This document shows, piece by piece, positions 1 to 6,856 of a DNA stretch of 6,860 nt. The number at the start of each line of letters is the position of its first letter. Positions within the stretch are counted from its first letter, which is position 1. Under the pieces are notes generated by a model that did no database searches, was not told the DNA's origin, and was given only the letters and a program-made list of their open reading frames with translations. The DNA lies in contig NZUF01000022.1 in assembly GCA_002696995.1 (NCBI GenBank), positions 3,790-10,649 on the forward strand. The letters are read 5' to 3'. Source of the DNA: Flammeovirgaceae bacterium. GTDB lineage: Bacteria; Bacteroidota; Bacteroidia; Cytophagales; MED-G16. A program made the translations under genes and the position numbers.

Positions 1-39
1 GGTTTTTCTATATTACTAATAATGTAATTTAATCTTTAT

Positions 40-1161
40 ATGAAGATTGGTATTGTCTGTTATCCTACATTTGGTGGTAGTGGTGTTGTCGCAACTGAAC
101 TAGGTAAAGCTTTATCTGAAAAAGGAAATACTGTCCATTTTATATCATATGCTCAGCCTGCAAGATTAAATATATTCAGTGATAATCTGTTTTATCATGA
201 GGTATCTATTAAGAATTACCCTTTATTTGAATACCCTCCTTATGAGACTTCACTAACTAGCAAACTTGTTGAGATAGTAAAATTTGAGAAGTTAGATTTA
301 ATTCATGTTCACTATGCCATTCCTCATGCATCTTCTGCTTTACTAGCTAAGGATATTTTAAAGACAATGGGAATAGATATCCCAGTCATAACCACATTAC
401 ATGGAACAGATATTACATTAGTTGGAAAAGACCCCTCATGTAAACCGGTTATAAATTTTTCAATTAATAATTCAGATGGAGTTACTGCTGTTTCAAATAG
501 TCTAAGAAAAGACACTATAGATATATTTAATATTGAAAAAAAGATTAAGGTGATACCTAACTTTATAGATATTGATAAATACGCAATTGTTAAAAGAAAT
601 TCATATCGTGGTAATTTGTGTCAGAATGGAGAAAAATTATTAGTACATACTTCAAATTTCAGGAAAGTTAAAAGAATCCAAGATGTGATAAATATCTTCT
701 GTAAGATAAATCAAGAAATCCCTTCTAAGCTCATAATGGTTGGAGATGGACCTCAGAGAGCTAACATAGAATCTTTGACAAGATCTCTATGCTCACTTAG
801 AGATGTTTTATTTATAGGAAAAATTCCAGATGTTGAAAATGTTTTACACAATGCTGATCTCTTCTTACTTACTTCTGAGAAGGAGAGCTTTGGCCTTTCT
901 GCACTGGAGGCTATGGCATCTTCAGTTCCTGTCATATCATCTAATGCAGGTGGATTGCCAGAATTAGTTGAAGATGGTAAATCTGGTTTTACTTGTGATG
1001 TTGGTGATATTGAATCTATGTCAAATAAAGCTATAACTATTCTAAATAAATCTAACCTTAAGGGTTTTAAAGAAAATGCATTTGAAAGAGCAAAAAAATT
1101 TGATGTCAATATTATTTTACCTCATTATATTAATTATTATAATGAAATATTAAGAAAATAA
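40..1161 (+). CDS. bshA: BshA, N-acetyl-alpha-D-glucosaminyl L-malate synthase (bacillithiol biosynthesis glycosyltransferase)
   Basis: Retaining GT4/GT-B glycosyltransferase that joins UDP-GlcNAc to L-malate to give GlcNAc-malate, the first step of bacillithiol synthesis in the cytoplasm. The 373-residue length is normal for the family and the protein reads closely like Bacillus BshA throughout. Visible landmarks are the N-terminal Rossmann strand with CYP and GGSG (residues 7-15), HVHYAIPH (89-96), TLHGTDIT (119-126), NFID (174-177), SNFRKVKR (205-212) opening the C-terminal donor domain, VGDGP (234-238), and the EX7E motif with Glu282 and Glu290 inside SEKESFGLSALEAMA. The start at 40 places the first strand (KIGIVCYP) at the extreme N terminus, as expected, and no Shine-Dalgarno box precedes it. 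It is the first visible gene of a rightward group, and the next gene starts 3 bases after its stop. The later-step genes bshB and bshC are not in the window. Recognition is confident; the exact thiol product in this organism is inferred from the family. Confidence 0.95.
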   Translation: MKIGIVCYPTFGGSGVVATELGKALSEKGNTVHFISYAQPARLNIFSDNLFYHEVSIKNYPLFEYPPYETSLTSKLVEIVKFEKLDLIHVHYAIPHASSALLAKDILKTMGIDIPVITTLHGTDITLVGKDPSCKPVINFSINNSDGVTAVSNSLRKDTIDIFNIEKKIKVIPNFIDIDKYAIVKRNSYRGNLCQNGEKLLVHTSNFRKVKRIQDVINIFCKINQEIPSKLIMVGDGPQRANIESLTRSLCSLRDVLFIGKIPDVENVLHNADLFLLTSEKESFGLSALEAMASSVPVISSNAGGLPELVEDGKSGFTCDVGDIESMSNKAITILNKSNLKGFKENAFERAKKFDVNIILPHYINYYNEILRK

Positions 1162-1164
1162 AGT

Positions 1165-2487
1165 ATGCCTCATAAAAAAAAGAAGATTTATGTTTTGGAT
1201 ACCTCAGTGATTTTATTTTCACATGATTCAATAATGAATTTTGAGGAAAATGATATTGGTATACCTATCACAGTACTTGAAGAATTAGATCATCTCAAAA
1301 AAGGAAATGATACTATAAACTTTGAGGCAAGAGAATTTATTAGAATGATAGATGAACTCTCCTCTGATAAAATGTTAAACGACTGGATCCCTTTGAATGG
1401 TAAAACAAAAGGTAAGTTTAAGATACTTGTTAATCAGAAAACAAAAAATAATATTTTCAATGATGAAATTAATGATCATAAAATTCTAGATTCTGCTCTA
1501 AACCTTCAGAAAGAAGAAAACAATAAAGTTGTTACACTTGTTTCAAAAGATATAAACCTCAGATTAAAAGCTAAATCATTAAACTTAAAGGCAGAGGATT
1601 ACTTAACAGGTAAAATAAAGAACTTAAACTCTTTAGACTTAGAAGGTCTAGTCATTGAAAATGTAAAAACGGAAGTAATTGATAAGATATATGAAAATAA
1701 TATCATAGAAAAGGAATCAATTTTTCCTAGAAAAAAATTAATTGATAACAGTTATTATATTTTAAAAGACAGAAAAAAATCAGCTTTAATTTATTTTGAT
1801 GATGATAAACAGACAATAAATAGAGTTGAGAAGACAGCTATAACTGGAATAAAACCAAGGAATGCTGAACAGGCATTCGCTATTCACTCCTTATTAAATG
1901 ATAATGTTTCTCTGGTTTCTATTAATGGAGTGGCTGGAACAGGAAAGACATTGTTAGCTTTAGCTTCAGCTATATCTCAGAGAAGAAATTACAAGCAAAT
2001 ATTTGTTGCAAGGCCTATAGTTCCATTAAGCAATAAAGATATAGGGTATCTCCCTGGAGATATTAACTCTAAAATAAACCCATATATGGAACCGCTTTGG
2101 GATAATTTTAAATATATACAAAATCAATATCAAGAAACATCTAAAGAGTTTAAAGTATTAAAGAATATGATTGAATCTGAGAAGTTAATTATTCAACCTT
2201 TAGCTTATATTAGAGGTAGAAGTTTTTCAAATATTTATTTTATTATTGACGAGGCTCAAAACTTAACGCCTCATGAAATTAAGACAATAATATCTAGAGC
2301 AGGAGAAAATACAAAAATTGTATTTGCAGGTGACATAAATCAGATTGATACTCCTTACCTTGACTCTCAAAGTAATGGTTTATCATATCTTATTGATAAA
2401 TTAAAAGGACAAAAATTATATTCTCATGTCACATTAAGAAAAGGCGAGAGATCAGAATTAGCTAATCTTGCTAACGATTTACTGTAG
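1165..2487 (+). CDS. phoH: PIN-PhoH family protein (PhoH2-type ATPase/ribonuclease)
   Basis: Two-domain cytoplasmic protein of 440 residues. An N-terminal PIN nuclease domain (about residues 7-150) shows the acidic metal-binding set: Asp12 in YVLDTSV, Glu39/Glu40 in TVLEELD, Asp104 in NDHKILD and Asp129 in VSKDINLR. The C-terminal PhoH P-loop ATPase domain (about 225-440) has Walker A GVAGTGKT (255-262), VARPIVPLSNKDIGYLPGD (281-299), Walker B FIIDEAQN (359-366), the sensor-like FAGDINQID (387-395) and a late LRKGERSELA (424-433) with likely arginine-finger residues. Members with this architecture (mycobacterial PhoH2) have ATP-dependent RNA unwinding and cleaving activity; the role in Bacteroidota is not established. 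A Lys/Asn/Glu-rich linker of about 70 residues joins the domains. The ATG three bases after the bshA stop is the only sensible start, since the PIN strand begins at residue 8. No small antitoxin-like gene lies upstream, unlike the mycobacterial arrangement, because bshA abuts it. Cotranscription with bshA is inferred from spacing. Confidence 0.93.
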   Translation: MPHKKKKIYVLDTSVILFSHDSIMNFEENDIGIPITVLEELDHLKKGNDTINFEAREFIRMIDELSSDKMLNDWIPLNGKTKGKFKILVNQKTKNNIFNDEINDHKILDSALNLQKEENNKVVTLVSKDINLRLKAKSLNLKAEDYLTGKIKNLNSLDLEGLVIENVKTEVIDKIYENNIIEKESIFPRKKLIDNSYYILKDRKKSALIYFDDDKQTINRVEKTAITGIKPRNAEQAFAIHSLLNDNVSLVSINGVAGTGKTLLALASAISQRRNYKQIFVARPIVPLSNKDIGYLPGDINSKINPYMEPLWDNFKYIQNQYQETSKEFKVLKNMIESEKLIIQPLAYIRGRSFSNIYFIIDEAQNLTPHEIKTIISRAGENTKIVFAGDINQIDTPYLDSQSNGLSYLIDKLKGQKLYSHVTLRKGERSELANLANDLL

Positions 2488-2508
2488 AATTTTTTTTTAT
2501 ATTGAATT

Positions 2509-4392
2509 ATGATAAATAACCTAGAACAATACAAATCCCATTATAAGGATAGCATTAAGGATCCTGAAAAGTATTGGAAAAACTATTCTTCAAAATTTTT
2601 ATGGAAGAAGGAACCTTCAAATATTTTGAAATGGAATTTTACAGAACCAAAAGTAAAATGGTTTGAAGATGGAGAGCTTAATATAACAGAAAATATTTTT
2701 GAAAGAAATAAAGAAAGAGGAGATGATACTGCAATTATTTGGGAACCTAATGAGCCAAGTGAAAAGAATATAACTTATACATATAATCAATTATTTGAAG
2801 AGGTGTGTTCCTTTGCTAATGTGCTCAAGAAACTAGGTGTTGAGAAAGGTGACAGAGTTATAATTTACCTTCCTATGATACCTGAAGCTGCAATTTCTAT
2901 GCTTGCATGTGCAAGAATAGGTGCAGTTCATTCTGTTGTATTTGCAGGTTTTAGTGCATCATCTTTATCTGATAGGATTAATGATTGTAAGGCAAATCTA
3001 GTTATAACATCAGATGGAAATTTCAGAGGAAATAAAGTTATTCCTGTAAAAGATGTTGTTGATGAAGCTCTCGAGTCTACTACTACTATTGATCATGTAT
3101 TAACTATAAAAAGAACATCTTCTCAAGTTAATATGAAATCAGATAGAGATGTTTGGTATCATGAAATTATAAAAAGTGTAGATAAAATTTGTGAGCCTGA
3201 GAAAATGAAATCTGAAGATTTATTATTTATTCTATATACCTCTGGATCTACTGGGAAACCTAAAGGAGTTGTTCATACTTGTGCGGGCTATATGATTTAT
3301 TCTCAGTTTACATTTGAAAATGTTTTTCAATATGAAGATGGTGATACTTACTGGTGTACAGCTGATGTAGGTTGGATAACTGGACATAGCTATATTGTTT
3401 ATGGACCTTTGTTAAGAGGTGCAAAAACAATAATGTTTGAGGGCTTACCCACTTATCCTGATGCCTCCAGGTTTTGGAAGATAATTGATAAATACAAAGT
3501 CAATCAGTTTTATACAGCTCCGACAGCTATAAGAGCTCTTCAATCATTTGGAAATAAATTTTTAGAAGGTTTTGACTTATCGTCTCTTAAGGTTATTGGT
3601 TCTGTAGGAGAACCTATAAATGAAGAAGCTTGGAATTGGTACCATGACAATATTGGTAAGAAAAAATGTCCTGTTGTCGATACTTGGTGGCAAACTGAGA
3701 CAGGAGGCATTATGATATCACCTCTTCCTAATATAATAGATTGTAAGCCAACCTATGCAACTTTACCATTACCTGGGGTTCAACCAGTTTTATTGGATAA
3801 TGATGGGGTTGAAATAAAAGAAAATAATATTGAGGGAAACCTTTGTATAAAGTATCCTTGGCCATCTATTTTAAGAACAACTTATGGAGACCATAAAAGA
3901 TGTAAAGAAACTTATTTTTCTACATTTAAGGGTTATTATTTTACTGGGGATGGTGCAAAGCGTGATGATGATGGGATGTATAGAATTTTGGGAAGGGTAG
4001 ATGATGTTATTAATGTATCTGGACATAGAATTGGAACTGCTGAAGTTGAAGATGCTATAAATCAAGATCAAGAAGTAATTGAATCTGCAGTTGTTGGTTT
4101 TCCTCATGAAATAAAGGGGCAAGGTATTTTTGGTTTTGTTATAGTAAAAGATAATTTAAAAGACTTAGACTACTTTTCTAGAATTAGAGATATGGTAACT
4201 AAACAAATTGGTCCTATAGCTAAACCTGATAAGATCCTTGTTGTGCCAGGATTACCTAAGACTAGATCAGGGAAGATTATGAGAAGAATTCTAAGGAAAA
4301 TTGCTTCAAATGAATTTGATAACTTTGGAGATATTTCTACTTTATTAAACCCTGAAATTATTGATCAAATTATATCTGCTTATAAAAATTAA
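2509..4392 (+). CDS. acs: Acetyl-CoA synthetase, AMP-forming
   Basis: Converts acetate, ATP and CoA to acetyl-CoA, AMP and PPi through an acetyl-adenylate, in the cytoplasm. The 627 residues are full length for the family. The N-terminal cap includes YWKNYSSKFLWKK and VKWFEDGELNITEN, typical of true Acs. The P-loop YTSGSTGKPKG is at 243-253, TADVGWITGH at 284-293, SVGEP at 365-369, DTWWQTETGG at 391-400, the hinge GRVDDVINVSGHR at 495-507, and PKTRSGKIMRR near the C terminus with the acyl-lysine-type catalytic Lys589. Aligned by eye to Salmonella Acs with an offset of 20 over most of the protein, the acetate pocket residues would be Ile290, Thr291, Val366 and Trp394 (Val310, Thr311, Val386 and Trp414 there). 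The bulky Trp supports acetate rather than longer acids. Lys589 (Salmonella Lys609) is the residue inactivated by acetylation in studied enzymes; whether that control exists here is unknown. The gene lies 21 bases after phoH and probably shares its transcript. The ATG at 2509 gives a standard N terminus. Confidence 0.96.
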   Translation: MINNLEQYKSHYKDSIKDPEKYWKNYSSKFLWKKEPSNILKWNFTEPKVKWFEDGELNITENIFERNKERGDDTAIIWEPNEPSEKNITYTYNQLFEEVCSFANVLKKLGVEKGDRVIIYLPMIPEAAISMLACARIGAVHSVVFAGFSASSLSDRINDCKANLVITSDGNFRGNKVIPVKDVVDEALESTTTIDHVLTIKRTSSQVNMKSDRDVWYHEIIKSVDKICEPEKMKSEDLLFILYTSGSTGKPKGVVHTCAGYMIYSQFTFENVFQYEDGDTYWCTADVGWITGHSYIVYGPLLRGAKTIMFEGLPTYPDASRFWKIIDKYKVNQFYTAPTAIRALQSFGNKFLEGFDLSSLKVIGSVGEPINEEAWNWYHDNIGKKKCPVVDTWWQTETGGIMISPLPNIIDCKPTYATLPLPGVQPVLLDNDGVEIKENNIEGNLCIKYPWPSILRTTYGDHKRCKETYFSTFKGYYFTGDGAKRDDDGMYRILGRVDDVINVSGHRIGTAEVEDAINQDQEVIESAVVGFPHEIKGQGIFGFVIVKDNLKDLDYFSRIRDMVTKQIGPIAKPDKILVVPGLPKTRSGKIMRRILRKIASNEFDNFGDISTLLNPEIIDQIISAYKN

Positions 4393-4393
4393 T

Positions 4394-5818
4394 TTATTCT
4401 AATTTATCTTCTATCTCGTCAGGAATTTTAGTATAGCTTCTTTCTTCTCTTCTTATCATTTTTTCTAATTCTTTTTCTCCAAAATTTATCTTATTTCCAC
4501 TAAAGAAAACTCTCCATATTTTTCCCTTTTTAGATTCAGAAATATATAGAGATCCATCTGGTCCTTGAGCTAATCCCATGGGTCTATAATTTGCATCTTC
4601 CATATCTACTAAAATACTTTTTCCAGCAAATCCATCTGCAAAAATTTCTAATTTTCCAGAAGGAAATCCTTCCTTAAATGGAATAAATCCAACTACATAA
4701 CCAGCTTGTGGGTAAGGTACTCTATTAGTTGACCCATGAAACGCAATAAATGCACCATTTTTATATCTATTAGGAAATTGATCTCCAGTATAAAATAGTA
4801 GGTCATTAGGAGCCCAGTGTGCAGGAAGACCCATAATAGGTTTTGTGTAATTATCAGATATTTTTTTTCCATCTCCACCATACTCTGGTGCTAACATTCG
4901 TTTATTTTTAAAATGGTCATAATATGTGTAGGGCCATCCGTAGTCATCTCCATCCTCTATTCTCATAAACTCTTCTGCTGGTAATATAGTATTTTCCCAT
5001 TCTGAATAATATTGAGGAGCATGATTATATAAGAAATCTCTACCATGATTAACTCCATATAAAGAATTATTTAATTTATTCCAGGTAAGACCTACAACAC
5101 TTCTGATTCCTGTTGCATATCTTTTACCATCTTTTAAGGATTGTCCTAACTTGTTTTTATTAAACTTCCATATTCCTCCCAAAATGTCTAGTTGTTCACA
5201 AGGATATTCTCCTTTGACATCTTTTGTTGAGTAGGTATTTGGTTTTGTTTCCCAGTTTTCACAAGCATTTGTGGGAGCACTAAATGTAACATAGATGTTG
5301 TCTTCATCATCAAATGCTAAAGATTTTGCATTATGCCATCTTATCGGATATGGGTCAACTAAAATAATCTCTGGTTTTCCTTCGGGGATAAGTTTATTTT
5401 TTTTTAGTTTTTGTCTATAAACAACTAGCTCAGAACTAAAATAAAGATATCCATCATTTATCTTCATTTCTGTGCCAAATTTTCCATCATTTGGATAGTC
5501 ACCAAACCTTTCAACTATGTCAGCCTTTCCGTCATTATCTTCATCTCTTAAGGCTACGTTACCATTTCGTCCAGTAGCTGTTCTTAATTTTACGTAGATA
5601 TCTCCATTATCATTTACCGCAATATGTCTTGATGGGCCTACACCTTCCGTTACAACTAATGCCTCAAATCCTCCTGGGAGATATAATCCTCCATTTAGCT
5701 CATCTGCTTTTATATTTTTATTTATAAAAACAGGAACATTTTTCTCTTGATTTTTTGATGTACTACATCCAAATAAAATCATTAATATAAAGAAGAATTT
5801 TGCTTGATTAGATATCAT
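4394..5818 (-). CDS. Lipoprotein of the PQQ-dependent sugar/sorbosone dehydrogenase family (six-bladed beta-propeller)
   Basis: Exported 474-residue lipoprotein. The N terminus (residues 1-18) is a lipoprotein signal with lipobox LFGC and Cys18 as the probable lipidated residue; this fixes the ATG at 5818 as start. Residues after Cys18 (STSKNQ) have no acidic run like the Bacteroidota surface-export signal, so periplasmic facing is more likely (inference). The mature part reads as a glucose/sorbosone dehydrogenase propeller: LPGGFEALVV (47-56), WHNAKSLAFD with His162 (161-170), ATGIRSVVGLTW with Arg239 (235-246), YGVNHGRD (254-261), DDYGWPY (291-297), APNDLLFYTGDQFP (336-349), YRPMGLAQGPDGSLYISES (411-429) and GKIWRV (432-437). 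By eye His162, Arg239 and Arg412 occupy the places of the catalytic/PQQ-contacting His and Args of soluble glucose dehydrogenase. A DEDNDGKAD loop (92-100) resembles a calcium-binding loop, and Cys186/Cys207 could form a disulfide. No CxxCH haem motif is present, so electrons must leave through a separate carrier if it is active. The substrate cannot be told from sequence. The gene converges on acs with one base between stops. Confidence 0.88.
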   Translation of the reverse strand: MISNQAKFFFILMILFGCSTSKNQEKNVPVFINKNIKADELNGGLYLPGGFEALVVTEGVGPSRHIAVNDNGDIYVKLRTATGRNGNVALRDEDNDGKADIVERFGDYPNDGKFGTEMKINDGYLYFSSELVVYRQKLKKNKLIPEGKPEIILVDPYPIRWHNAKSLAFDDEDNIYVTFSAPTNACENWETKPNTYSTKDVKGEYPCEQLDILGGIWKFNKNKLGQSLKDGKRYATGIRSVVGLTWNKLNNSLYGVNHGRDFLYNHAPQYYSEWENTILPAEEFMRIEDGDDYGWPYTYYDHFKNKRMLAPEYGGDGKKISDNYTKPIMGLPAHWAPNDLLFYTGDQFPNRYKNGAFIAFHGSTNRVPYPQAGYVVGFIPFKEGFPSGKLEIFADGFAGKSILVDMEDANYRPMGLAQGPDGSLYISESKKGKIWRVFFSGNKINFGEKELEKMIRREERSYTKIPDEIEDKLE

Positions 5819-5892
5819 GGAATTAAAATTAATATAAAAAAACTTGTGATCACCTAATCAATTTTGATTTTGAATTATTTAAGAATGTTTAT
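5819..5892. promoter_or_regulatory. Divergent intergenic region with two short palindromes
   Basis: This 74-base AT-rich gap separates two divergently transcribed genes and must hold the start signals of both unless they are read through. It contains a perfect 8-base palindrome GTGATCAC at 5846-5853 and a 6+2+6 inverted repeat AATCAA-TT-TTGATT at 5856-5869. Both fall within the plus-strand promoter candidate, so either could be an operator half, but short palindromes are easily found by chance in AT-rich DNA. For the leftward gene I found only a weak -7-like TAATTTTA close to its start, without a correctly spaced TTG, so its promoter is not assigned. Confidence 0.4.
5844..5872 (+). promoter_or_regulatory. 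Possible Bacteroidota-type promoter for the 5893 gene
   Basis: TTG at 5844-5846 is followed after 18 bases by TGATTTTG at 5865-5872, which matches the Bacteroidota -7 pattern TAnnTTTG at five of six fixed positions. Spacing and distance to the start codon at 5893 (about 20 bases) fit a short leader. A second -7-like CAATTTTG at 5859-5866 also matches five of six, but its 12-base spacing from the same TTG is too short. This is a pattern match only. Confidence 0.35.
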
Positions 5893-6750
5893 ATGATTGT
5901 AAATATGAATTTTATATTATTTCTCTTTTTTGTCTTTGGAAAATCTTTTCAGAATCAAAATCATACTCTAGAAAACAACTTTATCAGGGTTAATATTTCT
6001 TTTAAATTAAAGGAAGAAACAAAGAAAAAAAATATATATGATGTTGATTTTTTAGTTCAAAATAGAAGTGGTGTGCCATTATATTATGTGTCAAGATATA
6101 CTAAGTTGGAAAATAAAGAGTCTCAAAATAATTTTAATATAAATCCTAATAATGATAATATAGATGATATTGATCCTATTGAATCTGGTGGACCACCACC
6201 ACTTTCGTCATCAGCTTATGTTGATAGTGGGGGAGCAAAAAAAGTTGACGATACAGGTTCTTCTCAGAGAGGTGGGGGAAGAAAAATTTCTGACCAAAAA
6301 AATGATAAAGAGGAAACTGATAAAAATGATATAATAGAATTTAATTATATTTTTAGTAATGAATTATTTGAACTTTATCTTAATGAGTCAAGAACTTCAA
6401 AATTTACTTTAAACCCGTTAGAAAAACCTTTTTATTTTAAGAATAAAGAAGAATTTAGAGTAAAAGTTAAATTTGATAATTCAACTGAAAATATTATTGA
6501 CATACAAAAGGGAAGTTATAACCCTGTGATATGTGTGATTCCCACTGAAGGTCTATCTCTTAAGTCAACACTTGAAACAAATAAAAAGAATGGTCTTGAT
6601 GTTAATAAATTAACTTTGATTTTTTCAAAAGAAATATATTACAGTAATAAAATTAAACTTCAATTAGATAAAAACTTTCATTCATCTATAGATGAAGCAA
6701 AAGCAAAGTTCCTTGAGATGCAATCAGTACTTCAAAATAATCTAAACTAA
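5893..6750 (+). CDS. Hypothetical exported protein with an internal disordered Gly/Pro/Ser/Asp-rich segment
   Basis: I do not recognise this 285-residue protein. Residues 1-16 form a strongly hydrophobic N terminus (NFILFLFFVFG) followed by KSFQNQNH, consistent with a Sec signal peptide, although the stretch before the hydrophobic core lacks the usual Lys/Arg. Starting at Met5 (5905) would be equally good and leaves the core intact. Residues about 28-70 alternate hydrophobic and polar residues (FIRVNISFKLK, YDVDFLVQNRSGVPLYYVSRY) like strands of a beta-sandwich. Residues about 72-146 are low in hydrophobics and rich in Asn, Asp, Gly, Pro, Ser and Lys, so probably disordered. Residues about 147-218 return to strand-like sequence (IIEFNYIF, FTLNPLEKPFYF, EFRVKVKFDN, NPVICVIPTEG). 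The tail, about 265-284, is a short amphipathic helix candidate. There is no lipobox and only one cysteine (214). It has its own candidate promoter and ends 32 bases before the convergent tRNA. It could be a periplasmic or surface protein of a lineage-specific family; no function is proposed. Confidence 0.75.
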   Translation: MIVNMNFILFLFFVFGKSFQNQNHTLENNFIRVNISFKLKEETKKKNIYDVDFLVQNRSGVPLYYVSRYTKLENKESQNNFNINPNNDNIDDIDPIESGGPPPLSSSAYVDSGGAKKVDDTGSSQRGGGRKISDQKNDKEETDKNDIIEFNYIFSNELFELYLNESRTSKFTLNPLEKPFYFKNKEEFRVKVKFDNSTENIIDIQKGSYNPVICVIPTEGLSLKSTLETNKKNGLDVNKLTLIFSKEIYYSNKIKLQLDKNFHSSIDEAKAKFLEMQSVLQNNLN

Positions 6751-6778
6751 AAATAACCCCAACCAAATGTTGAGGTTA
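6749..6778 (-). terminator. Intrinsic terminator of the tRNA-Arg gene
   Basis: Read on the minus strand, TAACCTCAAC (6778-6769), loop ATTTG (6768-6764) and GTTGGGGTTA (6763-6754) form a 10-base-pair stem with one G-U pair, directly followed by a run of five T (6753-6749). It begins 4 bases after the mature tRNA 3' end. On the plus strand the same hairpin has a C-A mismatch and no T run after it, so it is orientated for the tRNA rather than for the 5893-6750 gene. The T run overlaps the last two bases of that gene's stop codon. Confidence 0.75.
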
Positions 6779-6782
6779 AATG

Positions 6783-6856
6783 TGAACTCGGAGGGAGTCG
6801 AACCCCCAACCTCCTGGGCCGTAACCAGGTGCTCTATCCAGTTAAGCTACGAGTCC
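6783..6856 (-). tRNA. tRNA-Arg, anticodon ACG
   Basis: The minus strand folds into a complete 74-base cloverleaf. The acceptor stem GGACTCG/CGAGTTC has 7 pairs with a G-U at 2:71. The D stem is GCTT/GAGC-like with the invariant GG in its loop. The anticodon stem is CCTGG/CCAGG around loop TTACGGC, the variable loop is AGGTT, and the T arm is GGGGG-TTCGACT-CCCTC. The discriminator is A and no CCA follows, so CCA must be added after transcription. Anticodon ACG assigns arginine; A34 is normally deaminated to inosine by TadA so that CGU, CGC and CGA can be read (known of bacterial tRNA-Arg ACG). Only four bases of upstream DNA are visible, so its promoter is outside the window. Confidence 0.97.

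Noticed and set aside
1..39. Promoter for bshA in the first 39 bases.
   Set aside because: A -7-like TAATCTTTA is present, but it is one base out of register and too close to the ATG, with no spaced TTG. The true upstream region may lie outside the window.
753..1109. Open frame of 118 codons on the minus strand inside bshA.
   Set aside because: It lies wholly inside a strongly conserved gene on the other strand and resembles no family; it is a shadow frame.
2458..2498. TTAGC/GCTAA inverted repeat near the end of phoH followed by a nine-T run (2490-2498), as a terminator before acs.
   Set aside because: The stem is only 5 pairs with a 7-base loop, and 15 bases separate it from the T run, so it cannot act as an intrinsic terminator. 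The T run is ordinary for an AT-rich gap.
3871..4122. Open frame of 83 codons on the minus strand inside acs.
   Set aside because: Composition is Ile/Ser/Asn-rich without domain features and it is fully covered by the conserved acs reading frame.
4693..4881. Second minus-strand frame of 62 codons inside the dehydrogenase-like lipoprotein gene.
   Set aside because: It overlaps conserved propeller coding sequence in another frame and has no recognisable content.
5885..5896. Tiny upstream reading frame ATG TTT ATA TGA whose stop overlaps the start codon at 5893, suggesting translational coupling.
   Set aside because: Three codons with no ribosome-binding signal; easily random in AT-rich DNA.
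6187..6197. GGTGG-A-CCACC perfect palindrome as a hairpin or regulatory site.
   Set aside because: The one-base centre leaves no workable loop unless the inner pair opens. It is explained by Gly and Pro codons next to each other.
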